Origin: CALVUJ01 sp045119835
GTDB lineage: Bacteria; Bacillota_I; Bacilli_A; RFN20; DUOF01
Direction: 5' to 3'
NCBI GenBank assembly: GCA_045119835.1
Contig: JBGVED010000002.1
Location: 1 to 64,000 of the forward strand
Length of the DNA: 64,000 nt
The translations under genes were made by a program, and so were the position numbers. The notes beneath the pieces were generated by a model, which was not told the DNA's origin, made no database searches, and saw nothing but the letters and a program-made list of their open reading frames with translations. This document shows, piece by piece, positions 9,942-18,540 of the stretch (the stretch's first letter is position 1; each line of letters begins with the position of its first letter).

Positions 9942-9967
9942 AAAAAAAGCATCAATTAAATGATGCT
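9942..9967 (-). terminator. Rho-independent terminator of coaB
   Basis: The arms AGCATCA (9948-9954) and TGATGCT (9961-9967) form a hairpin. On the minus strand it is followed by a run of seven T. It lies just after the coaB stop and ends the nitrilase-coaB transcript before tadA. Confidence 0.8.
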
Positions 9968-9977
9968 ATAAACAAAA

Positions 9978-10730
9978 TTATTTAACAAATGAATACGTCT
10001 TCTCAAATATATCCTTTGGCGAATGAAAATCATGATTCAAATACCCTTCTTTATTAACTAAATAAGAGATATGATTTCCTTTTCTTAAATCCGCTAAATC
10101 ATTAGCAATTATATAATCCATACTATTTTTAACACACAACTTTTTAGCAACCTCTATTATATGCTCTTTACTAACATTCTCCAATAACTTAAACCCAACC
10201 AAAACACTATTAGGGAACCATTCTTTTAAATGAGAGATAAGTTTAGTAGTAAGTGTTAATTTTACAGTTAAATGTTTCTCATAGCTACTAATTTTAGTTT
10301 CATCATTAACTTTGCACTTAGGATTTGTCAAAACCTCTAATATACTCTCATAACTCTTATTCTCAATCTCTAACAATTCTTGAGCTAAATCTTCCATTCT
10401 AAAACTAAACTCTGGTTTATAATCCCCTACTGCAGAAGCATGTACAACCAAATCATACTTTCCCTTACTTTCATTTTCTAAAGCTTTATACATATCTTCT
10501 GTAGTCTCTATTTGAACAGTCTTTAAATTTTCTTTATTTAATAACCCATACTTTTCATACAAACCACTTCTTGCCACACTTCTAGTACAAATAAGAGTAA
10601 CTTCGCACCCACTATTTAAAAAGTTCCTTGTTAGTTCAACTCCTAACCTACCAGTACTCATATTAGTTATTTTCATAACCTCATCAATATATTCATTTGT
10701 TGGTCCTGCTGTAATCAATATTTTTTTCAT
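9978..10730 (-). CDS. coaB: CoaB-type phosphopantothenate-cysteine ligase (stand-alone)
   Basis: The N-terminus KILITAGPTNEYIDEVMKIT with NMSTGRLG is the nucleotide-binding signature of the DFP/CoaB domain. DLVVHASAVGDYKP and IIANDL are further family motifs. The protein is a single-domain ligase of 250 residues, not fused to the CoaC decarboxylase, as in streptococci and enterococci. It joins cysteine to 4'-phosphopantothenate in CoA synthesis. No coaC lies in the window. The gene starts inside the end of the nitrilase-family gene (38-base overlap in another frame). Confidence 0.88.
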   Translation of the reverse strand: MKKILITAGPTNEYIDEVMKITNMSTGRLGVELTRNFLNSGCEVTLICTRSVARSGLYEKYGLLNKENLKTVQIETTEDMYKALENESKGKYDLVVHASAVGDYKPEFSFRMEDLAQELLEIENKSYESILEVLTNPKCKVNDETKISSYEKHLTVKLTLTTKLISHLKEWFPNSVLVGFKLLENVSKEHIIEVAKKLCVKNSMDYIIANDLADLRKGNHISYLVNKEGYLNHDFHSPKDIFEKTYSFVK

Positions 10731-11571
10731 TTCCTATCCCTATCCTTTCAATTTTAATATTTTTAGGAGTATGCCTAAAACTATCACTACGATAATACTT
10801 ACTAGATTCTTTATATAAATACATACCCCTAACAAAATAACTACCGCTATCTAAACAACATATGTTGCTAGACTCTTTCAATCTAAAATCTTTAAAACTA
10901 TCTCTTTCAAAAGGAGATACTCTGCCAAACACATAACTTCCACCTAAAGAATACTTTTGGCCATTGTATAAAGAATTACTATTAACAATAAAACTATACA
11001 CATTATCGTTATGATTAGATATAGCCTTAGTTTCAGTTAGAAAAACTTCATTATTGTTATTAGCGCAAGGAACTAAAAAACCAAATAAATTTTTGCTTTT
11101 GTACTCATCTCTAGCAATAAAATAAGCAACTTTATAATACTCTGCGCAGTTAAGTACTATAAATTTTTTGCCATTTAAAACAAATGTTCGCTCTTTTAAG
11201 TTATTCTTTAAAAACTCTTTTACCCCAATGTTTTCTTGATACCTAATAGATGGCTCTACAGGACTATTAAACATTTTCTTAATCATATACTTTTTCATAT
11301 TGTAATATACAATTGTAAAATTTTCATTTCCCACATAACAGCTGCCAAAAACAATAATTTTGTTATTTGAATTACTTAAAAAATAACTCTCATAATTCTT
11401 GTGATAAGATAATTCCGGAAATATCAACACATCACAATCACCAATTTTTTTAACAACTTCATCCATTTGATTAAAGTACAAATCATCACCTATCAAAAAT
11501 TCCTTTTCATTGTCACAACCCAAATTTAATTTCATTTGAGCAAATCCAATTTTAAAGTATTCCTTATCCAT
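10693..11571 (-). CDS. Carbon-nitrogen hydrolase (nitrilase superfamily) protein
   Basis: With the ATG at 11571 the product has 292 residues and the three-part nitrilase active site can be placed: Glu53 in IFPELSYH, Lys98 or Lys99 in IKKMFNSP, and Cys142 in VLNCAEYY. The start is chosen because an AAGGAGGGGG ribosome-binding site lies a few bases upstream and the promoter would start transcription near 11586; the longer frame from 11604 is excluded by this. Substrate is unknown. The 38-base overlap with coaB suggests, as inference only, a pantothenate/pantetheine amide. A LysR gene is divergent from it. Confidence 0.72.
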   Translation of the reverse strand: MDKEYFKIGFAQMKLNLGCDNEKEFLIGDDLYFNQMDEVVKKIGDCDVLIFPELSYHKNYESYFLSNSNNKIIVFGSCYVGNENFTIVYYNMKKYMIKKMFNSPVEPSIRYQENIGVKEFLKNNLKERTFVLNGKKFIVLNCAEYYKVAYFIARDEYKSKNLFGFLVPCANNNNEVFLTETKAISNHNDNVYSFIVNSNSLYNGQKYSLGGSYVFGRVSPFERDSFKDFRLKESSNICCLDSGSYFVRGMYLYKESSKYYRSDSFRHTPKNIKIERIGIGNEKNIDYSRTNK

Positions 11572-11588
11572 TTTCCCCCTCCTTCTAC

Positions 11589-11621
11589 TTGCATTATATT
11601 TCACCGCCTAATATAATACAA
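11589..11621. promoter_or_regulatory. Interlocked divergent promoters for lysR (+) and the nitrilase-coaB operon (-)
   Basis: Plus strand: TTGCAT (11589-11594), 17 bases, TATAAT (11612-11617), predicted start near 11624. Minus strand: TTGTAT (11616-11621), 17 bases, TATAAT (11593-11598), predicted start near 11586. Each -10 overlaps the -35 of the opposite promoter, so RNA polymerase cannot occupy both at once. Confidence 0.7.
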
Positions 11622-11660
11622 ATATATATTTCTTATGTTAAATATAAGGAGGGATTATAT

Positions 11661-12545
11661 ACGGAAAATAAAATAGATAGTTATAAAATTTTTGAAAGTG
11701 TTGCAAGAAACGAAAGCATATCAAAAGCTAGTGAAGAATTATTCATATCACAACCTGCCGTTTCTCAATCAATAAAAAAACTAGAAGATACAATCGGTGG
11801 AGAACTTTTCAATCGAACAAAATTTGGCGTTAGACTTACAAGCGAAGGAAAAGCCTTCTATGAATACATAAAAAAAGGATTAGACTATATAGAAAATGGA
11901 GAAAGGATATTTTCTTCTTTAAAAAATTTAGAAGTAGGAACAATTAAAATTGGAGCCTCTGCTACTTTAACAAAACACATTCTTATGCCCTACCTTGATA
12001 AATTTCATAAACTTTATCCTAACATCAATATAGAAATAGTAAATCATCTTTCTAACACTTTAATTTCAATGTTAAAAAACGGATTTTTAGATTTATTAAT
12101 TTTAAACTTACCAACACAAGAAACTAGTGAATTAGAAATACATCCATTCAAACAAGTTCAAGATATATTTTGCTCTAACAAAGAATACATGGATACAAAC
12201 AAAACATATTCACTTCAAGATTTAAAAAACTATAATCTGATAACACAAAAAAGACCATCCAACACAAGAACCTTCTTTGATAACTTCTTAAAAGAAAACA
12301 ACACAAAACTTATCCCTTCCATTGAGGCTGTTAGTTTTAATGTTGTAACAGATTTAACTAAAATTGGTTTTGGATATTCTTATTCTACTAGAGAATTTAT
12401 TAAAGAAGAATTAGAAAAAGGATATCTAAATGAATTAAAAACATCAATAATTCCAAAAAAAAGAGATATAGGTCTAGTATTATACAAAAACACCCACATC
12501 TCTTTTGCGAGCCAAAAACTAATTGACTTAATATTAAAACAATAA
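11661..12545 (+). CDS. LysR-family transcriptional regulator, apparent ACG start
   Basis: The N-terminal winged helix-turn-helix is clear (FESVARNESISKASEELF, then SQPAVSQSIKKLE), followed by a periplasmic-binding-protein-like effector domain. The family normally starts a few residues before the first helix. An AAGGAGGG site at 11646-11653 points seven bases downstream to ACG at 11661. The only in-frame ATG is at 11589, inside the -35 of the predicted promoter, and no GTG or TTG lies between. I therefore annotate ACG, as a rare start or a mutated ATG. The gene is divergent from the nitrilase-coaB operon, the usual arrangement for a LysR target. Confidence 0.8.
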   Translation, partial: TENKIDSYKIFESVARNESISKASEELFISQPAVSQSIKKLEDTIGGELFNRTKFGVRLTSEGKAFYEYIKKGLDYIENGERIFSSLKNLEVGTIKIGASATLTKHILMPYLDKFHKLYPNINIEIVNHLSNTLISMLKNGFLDLLILNLPTQETSELEIHPFKQVQDIFCSNKEYMDTNKTYSLQDLKNYNLITQKRPSNTRTFFDNFLKENNTKLIPSIEAVSFNVVTDLTKIGFGYSYSTREFIKEELEKGYLNELKTSIIPKKRDIGLVLYKNTHISFASQKLIDLILKQ

Positions 12546-12562
12546 AATTTATTTATATTTTG

Positions 12563-13297
12563 TTATTTTTTTATGTTAACTTTGCAACGCTCTTTAACAT
12601 TTTTTTCTAATTTTGTAAAAACAATATTTTTTGCTTCAAGTCTAACTAATTTATCATAAAAAATTTGATAACCTGATTTTCGCTGTTTTATAACTTTTTG
12701 CAAAGAAGTTTTTTCTTCTTCTGTTTTACAAGCATCTAACTTTTTTTCTAACGATTTAATTTGCTCTATTTGACCTTTAATTAACTTACAATATTTTAAA
12801 GATTCTTTTTCAACATTTTTTCTCTCTAATTCTAAAAATGAAGAAAAATCCTTAAGCAGTGATGGATGTTCTTTTTGGATATTCTTAAATACTTCTCCCA
12901 ACTTCTTTTCTACATATTGATTATATATATTCAACACTTCAATATCCTCTGAAGACAAACTTTCTGAAAAAATTTTTTCTTTTGGCAAATTATCTCCAGT
13001 TCTTTCTTGAATATATGCGTTCATTTCTTTTAAATCATCACCATCCATAACTCTCATTCTATCTTGAAAATTATCCTTCGCTTGTTTAAAACTAACGCCA
13101 TATTTCTCTTTTGCGTCCTTCTTTACACCTTCCACATAACTAAAAACGCTAACTTGCGAACGTACTAAACATGATTTTATATTATCTGGTAGGCCCTTAC
13201 TAACACGATTAATAACCTTCAACATCTCTTCTTTTCTAATACGATCATTCTTTTTATATTCCATTTTTTTTACTACATATGTATCTTTCAGCGACAT
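12563..13297 (-). CDS. Helical protein of unknown function
   Basis: I do not recognise a family. The product (244 residues from ATG 13297) is charged and almost entirely helical, with a probable coiled coil in the last 110 residues (SLEKKLDACKTEEEKTSL region) and no membrane segment or signal peptide. The start is set by AGGAGGT eight bases upstream; a -35/-10 pair lies above it. Other in-frame starts up to 13369 would lie in the promoter. The gene is convergent with lysR and downstream of the SRP RNA gene. Confidence 0.7.
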   Translation of the reverse strand: MSLKDTYVVKKMEYKKNDRIRKEEMLKVINRVSKGLPDNIKSCLVRSQVSVFSYVEGVKKDAKEKYGVSFKQAKDNFQDRMRVMDGDDLKEMNAYIQERTGDNLPKEKIFSESLSSEDIEVLNIYNQYVEKKLGEVFKNIQKEHPSLLKDFSSFLELERKNVEKESLKYCKLIKGQIEQIKSLEKKLDACKTEEEKTSLQKVIKQRKSGYQIFYDKLVRLEAKNIVFTKLEKNVKERCKVNIKK

Positions 13298-13339
13298 AAT
13301 CATCCACCTCCTAACAAAAAAATAAATACTATTACAAAT

Positions 13340-13369
13340 ATTATAAAACATTTTCCGACAATATAACAA
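13340..13369 (-). promoter_or_regulatory. Sigma-A-type promoter of the helical protein gene
   Basis: Minus strand TTGTTA (13364-13369), 18-base spacer, TATAAT (13340-13345). The predicted start is near 13333, giving a leader of about 35 bases before AGGAGGT and ATG 13297. Confidence 0.6.
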
Positions 13370-13404
13370 GTACTAAATCATTTTCAAACACAAAAAGCCA
13401 AAAT

Positions 13405-13487
13405 AAAAAGTCAGCACACATAGCGAACTCACTTAATGCTGCTACCTTCCGGTCCTGACATGGTTCATGCACCACTATTGCACTGAC
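13405..13487 (-). ncRNA. ffs: Small (4.5S-type) signal recognition particle RNA
   Basis: The minus strand carries the highly conserved SRP helix-8 tetraloop region: GGACCGGAAGGTAGCAGC at 13438-13455. The ends pair (5' GTCAGTG, 3' TGCTGAC), making one long hairpin of about 78 nt followed by a T-run. It lacks the 5'/3' Alu domain of the 270-nt Bacillus scRNA. It binds Ffh and directs co-translational membrane targeting. It is near tadA and dnaX, as in Bacillus. Confidence 0.93.
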
Positions 13488-13494
13488 ATTACCT

Positions 13495-13523
13495 ATTATA
13501 CGCACTTAACAGTTTTTTTACAA
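13495..13523 (-). promoter_or_regulatory. Promoter of the SRP RNA gene, inside the end of the upstream coding region
   Basis: Minus strand TTGTAA (13518-13523), 17 bases, TATAAT (13495-13500). The -10 overlaps the TAA stop of the preceding gene, and the predicted start coincides with the 5' end of the paired SRP RNA. Confidence 0.7.
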
Positions 13524-16375
13524 CTGTTTTTAATAGTATTATTTAAGATGTTTTTTATCTCATTTTTACACCTTTCATCATTTAATAGAGCGTATTTCTC
13601 CACATTATCTTTTTCATCAACTAGTATAAACCAGTCCTTATTGCACCAAGCTTTTTTGTAATCCTCAACATCAATCAACTTAAACTTATTAAGATTATTT
13701 TCACTTTCATATTTTAAATATCTCAAAGCATTTATAACATCATTAATTTTATCCACATTGTCTTCATTGTTACAATCAAAAAACAAAACATCTTCCCGTT
13801 CATCTAAATAACTATCATCACAATCATAATACTCAAAATTCCCATTACCTTTAACTAATACTTGTCTCTTTTTTGCATCGCTATATAAATCCTTACCCTC
13901 GACACAAGGTAATTTGTCCACAACAACACCGCTTTTAGCACCCTCATCTTCTCCTTTTAAAACAAACATCATATATTTTTCTAAATCTAATATTTTCTTA
14001 TCAAAATCAGTTCTGCCTATCATTACATTTTTTATACAACTAGTTTCTCCTTCACATTTTAAAGAAACATCTAAAATCTCACTAGCAAATTTTTCATAAA
14101 CTTCAATAAAATCAATTTCCTTCAAATCTGTTTCAATATTATCAAGACACAAAACATTGCCGTTTCTCCACACCCAACTATGAGCCACTAATTTACCATC
14201 TTTTTTGACAGTTAAAATTCTACCATTTTTATTAGTAAGAGAATGTATCAAACTAGAATAAGCGTTACCCTTAACTGTAAAACAACAATTAGTTTTATTA
14301 CCAACAGTTAAACCTTCCATATCGTCTAACTTTAAGATTTCATAACTGTACCCACTGACTTCACCTTTTATTCTAGGAATAGTCGAGGAAACTCTTTTTA
14401 CCATCTCATCATGCAAATTCAAAGTATCTTTAACAATCTCATTACTACATCCAATATACTTAAATAACCCTTTAAGCCTATAATATTTTACTCCAACACA
14501 AACATCATCGCTCTTTAAATATCCCACAATACAATTTAAAGAACTATCTTTGCCATTAAGTTTAATCATTTCCCATTCATTAAATATTCTAGGAAAATAT
14601 TTATATAAATCGCTTTCTTTATCTTTAAGCATTGACTCTATCCTGTTATGTTCTTGATCCTTAAATAACAAATTAATAATTTTATTATTTAAAATTGGAT
14701 TACTATTCTCATCAATTTCAACAGTAGATACATCTACATTCCCAACCAAATGCTCTAAAACAGGTAACTCATTTTCTATAAGGGACAAAATATATTCCGC
14801 CTTTTGATATCCAAAAAGCAAAAGGAGTTTTAAAGTTAAAGATTTATATGAAAAAAGTTCATATTTTTTTTGCTCATATCTTTTATACAACATTTTATGT
14901 TCCTTAACATTATATTTTCGCAACTGATCCTCACTAAATTCTTCAGGATTAAAAAAAGCACCTTTACCAACTCTATTGAAAAGAACTATTTTTTTTATAT
15001 TATCAAATCTCTTTAAATCACTTAAATTAGCACCTCTAATAATATGATTAAAATAAATTTCTAAATCCCTACAATTATTTTCATTTACCCTATCAACAAT
15101 CTTTTCTTTAACTAAGTGATTGCAAAACAAATTAAACTGTTTCCTATAGGTCTCATTATTTCTACTAATAATCTTATTTGTAAACATATAATTAAGCTCT
15201 TTAAGATTTTTAACATACTCATTAGAGAAAATAGAAGTATCTTCATTTATCTCTAATAAATTCCCATCTACTATAATACCGTTTCTAAACTTATTCTCTA
15301 CTACAGCAAGACTCTTATAATTAACCCACATTTTAAGTTCTAAAATCTCTTGCAAACTATTAATTTCATAATCTTGTAAAACATATTTAAGATTCTCATT
15401 AAATTCTACAAATTTAAGCCACTGACTAATATCAATATTTTTAAAAGGTTGTTTATCTTTTTTATAAAGCTCACACAAAACATTTCCATTTATAGCAATA
15501 AAAAGTTCATCAAAATCAGATCTATTAACAATAATATCTCCAAAATAATCAAATATTATTTTCGTAGATTCAAACCCTGCATCCTCAAAATAATCCCACA
15601 AGTCTCCCATACGAGCATTTGCATAAATATCTCTTAATTTATCTTCACTAATTCTCAAAAAATTTTTAAACTCTTCTGTTTCTAGCATATCCATTCTTAC
15701 CACTGCATTAAAGAAACTTAAAAATGGTCTTGATTCTAAATTAGCAATTTTTTCGCTATACCTTTCTATTAGTACACAAGATAATTTTCCACTTATTTCA
15801 TTTGATTTTAAAAAAATATTTTCATAGTAAAGCTCACTATCCTTTGATTCTCTACGCATATTTTCAAAAATAACCCGCTTAGCATAATGATACAAATTAA
15901 CAAACTTATAAGAAACCATCTTTTCATTAATCTCACTATAAAAATCATTAAAAAACAAATAAATTTCTTCATTAGAAAACCCATCAATCAATGTTTCTAC
16001 ACACCCATTTAGTAATTTGTAAAAAATATCTTTATTCAAATCATATATCGCCTTAATAGATTCATATGACAAAAAAGAAGAAAGAGCAGCCGGAGCAATC
16101 ATATTGTAAATGAAAATCTCCTCGTCATTTTTACTTATATACTCAATATTATCTTTAATGAAATTAACTTGATCTTCTCCCTTTAAATCTTTAATAATAA
16201 AATAAATAGTTAACGGATTTAACCCATTAATTTTTTTAAAATTATTATCTTGCTTGTATATTTGATACTCTTCTTTTGCAATAGCTTCATTTTCCTTCCT
16301 TAAAGTTGAAGGGAAAGACTCTTTAAAGATTTGTTTCAACAAATCTTTTGCTTCTTCTTCACTAATATCTGGCAT
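13496..16375 (-). CDS. Large protein with CC/HSW/DNIE domain, module 1 (unknown function)
   Basis: This 959-residue protein has a long helical N-terminal part (1-660), then a compact conserved domain. Within it are TVGNKTNCCF (Cys697-Cys698), NGRI (717-720), HSW (732-734) and DNIE (745-748), followed by a C-terminal region of about 200 residues. It is a clear paralog of the protein at 18556-21174: the segment from about residue 360 to 780 aligns almost throughout. The Cys/His pattern recalls the PcfJ family of plasmid-associated proteins, but I cannot confirm membership. No signal peptide or membrane span. It starts five bases after the ankyrin-type gene with an AGGAGATAAT ribosome-binding region, so the pair is one operon. 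Confidence 0.85.
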   Translation of the reverse strand: MPDISEEEAKDLLKQIFKESFPSTLRKENEAIAKEEYQIYKQDNNFKKINGLNPLTIYFIIKDLKGEDQVNFIKDNIEYISKNDEEIFIYNMIAPAALSSFLSYESIKAIYDLNKDIFYKLLNGCVETLIDGFSNEEIYLFFNDFYSEINEKMVSYKFVNLYHYAKRVIFENMRRESKDSELYYENIFLKSNEISGKLSCVLIERYSEKIANLESRPFLSFFNAVVRMDMLETEEFKNFLRISEDKLRDIYANARMGDLWDYFEDAGFESTKIIFDYFGDIIVNRSDFDELFIAINGNVLCELYKKDKQPFKNIDISQWLKFVEFNENLKYVLQDYEINSLQEILELKMWVNYKSLAVVENKFRNGIIVDGNLLEINEDTSIFSNEYVKNLKELNYMFTNKIISRNNETYRKQFNLFCNHLVKEKIVDRVNENNCRDLEIYFNHIIRGANLSDLKRFDNIKKIVLFNRVGKGAFFNPEEFSEDQLRKYNVKEHKMLYKRYEQKKYELFSYKSLTLKLLLLFGYQKAEYILSLIENELPVLEHLVGNVDVSTVEIDENSNPILNNKIINLLFKDQEHNRIESMLKDKESDLYKYFPRIFNEWEMIKLNGKDSSLNCIVGYLKSDDVCVGVKYYRLKGLFKYIGCSNEIVKDTLNLHDEMVKRVSSTIPRIKGEVSGYSYEILKLDDMEGLTVGNKTNCCFTVKGNAYSSLIHSLTNKNGRILTVKKDGKLVAHSWVWRNGNVLCLDNIETDLKEIDFIEVYEKFASEILDVSLKCEGETSCIKNVMIGRTDFDKKILDLEKYMMFVLKGEDEGAKSGVVVDKLPCVEGKDLYSDAKKRQVLVKGNGNFEYYDCDDSYLDEREDVLFFDCNNEDNVDKINDVINALRYLKYESENNLNKFKLIDVEDYKKAWCNKDWFILVDEKDNVEKYALLNDERCKNEIKNILNNTIKNSCKKTVKCV

Positions 16376-16380
16376 AAAGA

Positions 16381-17610
16381 TTATCTCCTACAATTTTTTA
16401 AAAAATTATTTAAGCCATCATCATCTAGTTTTTTATTTTTCAATTGCTCATCTTTAGAAAAACTATCATCATAATAACCAAGAGCATCATTATAAATATG
16501 CTCAACTTCTACTATCTGAGAATTACTAAATTTATTACAACGTTTTTTCTCATCTTGCATCGCATCCACAATGGTTTTTAATTCATTATTTTTAATATTA
16601 GAATCAAAACCATATTTAAGCAATGTTTTGTAAAGTGCTACTACATCTATTACACACACATCATTTGCGTATATAGCACTATGAAGAATTGTATCACCGT
16701 CTTCATCTACGTGATTTATATTAAGTTTATTTTTTAAACAAGGATTCATGCTCGCATCAATGCAACCAATAACAAAAGAAGTTGAATAGCCTGCATAAAT
16801 TGCATTTTGAATAAAATTATACTCTCCATCCGCAACAACTTTATCAAGATTAAAATCTCCACTAGTAATCAAAGACTTAAGTGCAGCAAAACAACATAAT
16901 TCATTATGCAAAACATCCGTTAATTCTAATAAATAAGAATATCTATCCATTCCTAGTTTTGAAAGTTCTCTTCTAAGTATCTTTTCATTTGCAGTTAAGT
17001 TATATCCCATCATAGATAAAATTCTATCTAACGCCGACTCCTTACCACCATCTCTTTTTTCAGAAACATTTCCAACAAACAATTTTTCCACTTCATTAAT
17101 TTCTTTATCACTAAACTTATTACAGCGTCTTTTTTCATACTTCATAGCATCTACAATAGTTCTACCCATTTTATCTTTTATAGTAGAATCAAAACCGCAG
17201 TCTATAAGTTTACTATATAATTCTTCAATATTATAATGACATGTATCATTCGCATATATCGCAGTGTGAAGCATTGTATCTCCATCTCCATCAACATGAT
17301 TAACATTTAAATCATCAGCATAATAAAATAAATCCATAATAAAATTATTGCTATATCCTGCATACATTGCATTTTGAATAAAATTATATCCAAAATCTCC
17401 GATTTGATTCAAATTAGCTTTCCCACAAGAAGTTAAGCTTTTAATAGCAGTTAAACATTTATTTTCATCATATAATTCATTCGTTAAAACAAACAAGTAA
17501 TCTTTCGGTTCAACATGATTTTTATTAAAAAAAGCTACTAAAGAAGCTGAGTTATCAGCTACCCTTCTTCCCATATAACGAAGAATCCCTTTAACTTTTG
17601 ATTGATCCAT
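16381..17610 (-). CDS. Ankyrin-type repeat protein, module 1 (unknown function)
   Basis: The 409-residue protein is built from two copies of a roughly 190-residue unit (about 1-180 and 195-390). Each unit has a helical start, then NFIQNAMYAGYS, then NHVDGDGDTMLHTAIYAND, then a GFDSTIKD...TIVDAM segment and a basic RRCNKFS element. The DGDTxLHxAIYA segments fit ankyrin-repeat helices. The same units form the first 550 residues of the AAA+ protein at 21177-23936, but this copy has no ATPase domain. It is first in a two-gene operon with the 959-residue protein. Probably cytoplasmic; partner and role unknown. Confidence 0.82.
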   Translation of the reverse strand: MDQSKVKGILRYMGRRVADNSASLVAFFNKNHVEPKDYLFVLTNELYDENKCLTAIKSLTSCGKANLNQIGDFGYNFIQNAMYAGYSNNFIMDLFYYADDLNVNHVDGDGDTMLHTAIYANDTCHYNIEELYSKLIDCGFDSTIKDKMGRTIVDAMKYEKRRCNKFSDKEINEVEKLFVGNVSEKRDGGKESALDRILSMMGYNLTANEKILRRELSKLGMDRYSYLLELTDVLHNELCCFAALKSLITSGDFNLDKVVADGEYNFIQNAIYAGYSTSFVIGCIDASMNPCLKNKLNINHVDEDGDTILHSAIYANDVCVIDVVALYKTLLKYGFDSNIKNNELKTIVDAMQDEKKRCNKFSNSQIVEVEHIYNDALGYYDDSFSKDEQLKNKKLDDDGLNNFLKNCRR

Positions 17611-17642
17611 ACTAAAACTCCCCCTAACTACCTGGCTTTATA

Positions 17643-17675
17643 ATTTTATCACGCCAAAAAAAAGATGTACACAAC
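17643..17675 (-). promoter_or_regulatory. Promoter and palindromic operator of module 1
   Basis: Minus strand: extended -10 TGATAAAAT (17643-17651), 17-base spacer from TAAAAT, -35 TGTACA (17666-17671). The -35 lies inside an imperfect 12-base palindrome GTTGTGTACATC (17664-17675). The same layout and spacing occur upstream of module 2. Confidence 0.6.
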
Positions 17676-17812
17676 AAATTATCTACACAATAACCATATA
17701 AAAACTATTGAACAAAACAATTAACAATATAAATACTAAAAAATTTTTTTTCTTTCCTCTCTCTTATAAAATATGATATATTTATTTTATAAATGAAGTG
17801 GGGGTCTAAAAT

Positions 17813-18463
17813 ATGAATAACGAAAATAATTTAGACAAATATTTAATAATAGTTAGTAAAGCATTACCACTAACAAGCGAAAAAGAAGAATGGCTTAAAG
17901 AAAATTTCAACTACGTACCTTACACAGATGAAGATGGTCAAAGTTGCATGGAAGAAGAAACTTTTAAAGCATACACTTCGCTAGTAAAACTAATGAAGGA
18001 AAAACACCACATAGATATTGATTCTCACTCCGCATATAGATCTATTGATACTCAAGAAAAAGTTTATAAAGATTTAGCCAAAACACACACAGAAGAATGG
18101 ATGAAAACTCATGTTGCTAAACCAGGACAAAGTGAACATCATACAGGACTTGCATTTGACTTACGTTTCAAACATACATTAGTTCCAGAATTCTTAAGAT
18201 CTAAAGCTAACACTTTAGCAAAAAAAATTGGAATACAAAAGAAAATTTTCCAAACAATAGAAAAAGAAGCCGTGCAATTTGGTCTTATAAAAAGATATCA
18301 CGCAAACAAAGAATCCATAACAGGAGTTCAAGAAGAAGATTGGCACTTTAGATATGTTGGAAAAGAACATGCAAAAAAAATATATGAAACAGGCATGTGC
18401 CTTGAAGAATACGTAAAAGACCTTAAATTAAAAAGCGAAAAAGTTAAAGAAACTGTCCGCTAA
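17813..18463 (+). CDS. VanY-like D,D-carboxypeptidase/LAS-family peptidase without signal peptide
   Basis: The LAS (VanY/DD-peptidase) zinc site is complete: His109 and Asp116 in SEHHTGLAFD, and Glu175/His178 in EEDWHFRYVG. The HSAYRS motif lies near residue 72. The family trims the terminal D-Ala from peptidoglycan stem peptides outside the cell. This protein begins directly with a soluble segment and shows no signal peptide or membrane anchor. Either it acts on cytoplasmic precursors or leaves by another route. The ATG follows a GTGGGGG site. It lies alone on the plus strand between the two accessory modules and ends at its own terminator. Confidence 0.88.
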   Translation: MNNENNLDKYLIIVSKALPLTSEKEEWLKENFNYVPYTDEDGQSCMEEETFKAYTSLVKLMKEKHHIDIDSHSAYRSIDTQEKVYKDLAKTHTEEWMKTHVAKPGQSEHHTGLAFDLRFKHTLVPEFLRSKANTLAKKIGIQKKIFQTIEKEAVQFGLIKRYHANKESITGVQEEDWHFRYVGKEHAKKIYETGMCLEEYVKDLKLKSEKVKETVR

Positions 18464-18467
18464 AGTA

Positions 18468-18507
18468 AAAAGATGCATTTTCTAAAAAGTAAAATACATC
18501 TTTTTTA
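18468..18507 (+). terminator. Terminator of the VanY-like gene
   Basis: The arms AAAAGATGCATTTT and AAAATACATCTTTT pair with one mismatch around a short loop, and a T-run follows on the plus strand. Confidence 0.7.
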
Positions 18508-18540
18508 TTATCAAAATTCCTATTCTAATATTATTAATTT

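Noticed and set aside
11589..11660. ATG 11589 as the lysR start
   Set aside because: It would place 24 extra residues before the DNA-binding domain and lies in the -35 of the predicted promoter.
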